6,531 nucleotides of DNA from an uncultured Lachnospiraceae bacterium (GTDB lineage: Bacteria > Bacillota > Clostridia > Lachnospirales > Lachnospiraceae). Every line of letters begins with the position of its first letter. Positions within the stretch are counted from its first letter, which is position 1. Location of the stretch: contig CAMNGO010000115.1 of NCBI GenBank assembly GCA_946538445.1, positions 1 through 6,531 of the forward strand, given 5' to 3'. The notes below the pieces were generated by a model. The model saw nothing but the letters and a program-made list of their open reading frames with translations. It was not told the origin of the DNA and ran no database searches. Both the position numbers and the translations under genes were made by a program. Below are positions 5,621 through 6,531 of this stretch, piece by piece.

Positions 5621-6531
5621 CGATTATGCCCCCTTTCTCCGAGGAAGTATCCCTGTTCTGGGATTTGTAGACATCCCGGTATATCTCATTATCTCTCATC
5701 AGTTCTTCATGGGTTCCAAGACCGTTGATCTCCCCGTTTTCAAGGACAAGGATCCGGTCGGAATCCTGGACACTGGATATACGTTGCGCAATGATCAGTT
5801 TTGTGGTATCCGGGATCTCATCCCGGAATGCCTTCCTTATCCTGGCATCCGTGGCAGTATCCACCGCGCTGGTAGAGTCGTCCAGGATGAGGATCTTCGG
5901 ATGCTTCAAGAGGGCTCTGGCAATACATAAGCGCTGTTTCTGTCCGCCGGACACATTGGAACCGCCCTGTTCGATATATGTATGATAACCATCCGGCAAT
6001 TTTTCGATGAACTCATCGGCACAGGCCAGCTGACAAGCCCGGATACACTCTTCTTCCGTGGCATTCTTGTCCCCCCAGCGAAGGTTGTCCAGAATCGTCC
6101 CGGAGAAGAGAACATTTTTCTGCAATACCACCGAAACCTCATTACGGATGGTCTCGATATCATATTCTCTTACATCACGGCCTCCCACCTTCAGACTGCC
6201 CTCGGTAACATCGTACAGTCTGCTGATCAGGTTCACCAGACTGGATTTGGAACTGCCGGTTCCGCCGATGATCCCGATGGTCTCACCAGGTTGGATGACA
6301 AGATTTATATCATTTAGTACAGCTTTCTCACTGTTTTCATTATATCGGAAAGTGACATGGTCAAAGATGATTCCTCCATCTGCAACCTCATAGACGGGAT
6401 TCTCCGGATTGACGATATCCGGTTCCTCCGTAAGTACTTCACAGATACGTTCCCCGCTTGCCTGACTCATGGAAAGCATGACAAAGACCAGGGAGAGCAT
6501 CATGAGGTTCATAAGGATGTTCATACAGTAA
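5604..6531 (-). CDS. ABC exporter half-transporter with degenerate ATPase site (5' part outside window)
   Basis: The last 308 codons of the partner subunit: the end of the sixth transmembrane helix (a methionine-rich hydrophobic stretch), then a complete nucleotide-binding domain. Counting the Met at 6524 as residue 1: A-loop Tyr61, Walker A GGTGSSKSS at 87-95 with Ser92 where Gly is usual, Q-loop Gln135, and a canonical signature VSGGQ at 191-195. The Walker B reads ILDD, with Asp216 replacing the catalytic Glu, and the switch His is Gln247 (IAQR instead of IAHR). These changes mark the degenerate site of TM287/TM288-type heterodimers. That site binds ATP but hydrolyses it poorly, while this subunit's intact signature completes the partner's active site. 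The frame is open to the window edge, so the Met at 6524 is internal, not the start. The stop at 5604 overlaps the next gene by 17 bases, implying coupled, balanced synthesis. The promoter is not in the window. Confidence 0.95.
   Translation of the reverse strand, partial: YCMNILMNLMMLSLVFVMLSMSQASGERICEVLTEEPDIVNPENPVYEVADGGIIFDHVTFRYNENSEKAVLNDINLVIQPGETIGIIGGTGSSKSSLVNLISRLYDVTEGSLKVGGRDVREYDIETIRNEVSVVLQKNVLFSGTILDNLRWGDKNATEEECIRACQLACADEFIEKLPDGYHTYIEQGGSNVSGGQKQRLCIARALLKHPKILILDDSTSAVDTATDARIRKAFRDEIPDTTKLIIAQRISSVQDSDRILVLENGEINGLGTHEELMRDNEIYRDVYKSQNRDTSSEKGGIIDGREE

Noticed and set aside
6522..6524. ATG at 6524 as the true start of the first ABC subunit
   Set aside because: The frame stays open to the window edge, and the residues after it are the end of a transmembrane helix, so most of the transmembrane domain must lie outside.
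1..6531. CRISPR array, tRNA, insertion sequence or phage module
   Set aside because: I saw no spaced repeats, cloverleaf, transposase or phage-type gene. The window is packed with same-strand housekeeping-type genes.

Overview
All six protein genes in this window lie on the minus strand, and the two at the window edges are cut. The base composition is moderate, Shine-Dalgarno sites are clear, and the sigma-A-type promoters are close to consensus. Together with the gene families (a clostridial-type MetH, a DUF975 membrane protein, a stand-alone EutP-like GTPase and a degenerate/consensus ABC exporter pair), this points to a Gram-positive anaerobe of the Clostridia, most likely Lachnospiraceae. 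That placement comes from family recognition, not from a search.

In transcription order (high to low coordinates): positions 6531-3680 hold two overlapping half-transporter genes that should form one heterodimeric ABC exporter. The first (5604-6531, 5' end outside the window) has a degenerate ATPase site. The second (3680-5620) has the catalytic one. Next is a small EutP/PduV-like GTPase (3033-3560) with its own probable promoter overlapping an AT-rich palindrome. After it comes a short transcription unit with a near-consensus promoter, encoding a 59-residue unknown protein (2770-2949) and a DUF975 multi-pass membrane protein (2059-2754). This unit ends in an intrinsic terminator at 2001-2046. 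Immediately beyond the terminator a strong extended -10 promoter (1956-1984) drives an unrecognised 237-residue protein (1171-1884). The N-terminal part of a cobalamin-dependent methionine synthase, metH (1-1136), follows 34 bases later with no visible terminator between them.

The genes do not make one obvious pathway. The clear functional pairs are the two ABC half-transporters, the small protein with the DUF975 protein, and the unknown protein with metH. I found no RNA gene, CRISPR array, insertion sequence or phage gene. The region reads as ordinary core chromosome. The least understood parts are the protein co-transcribed with metH, the 59-residue protein, and the role of the orphan EutP-like GTPase. 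No intergenic gap exceeds 300 bases.
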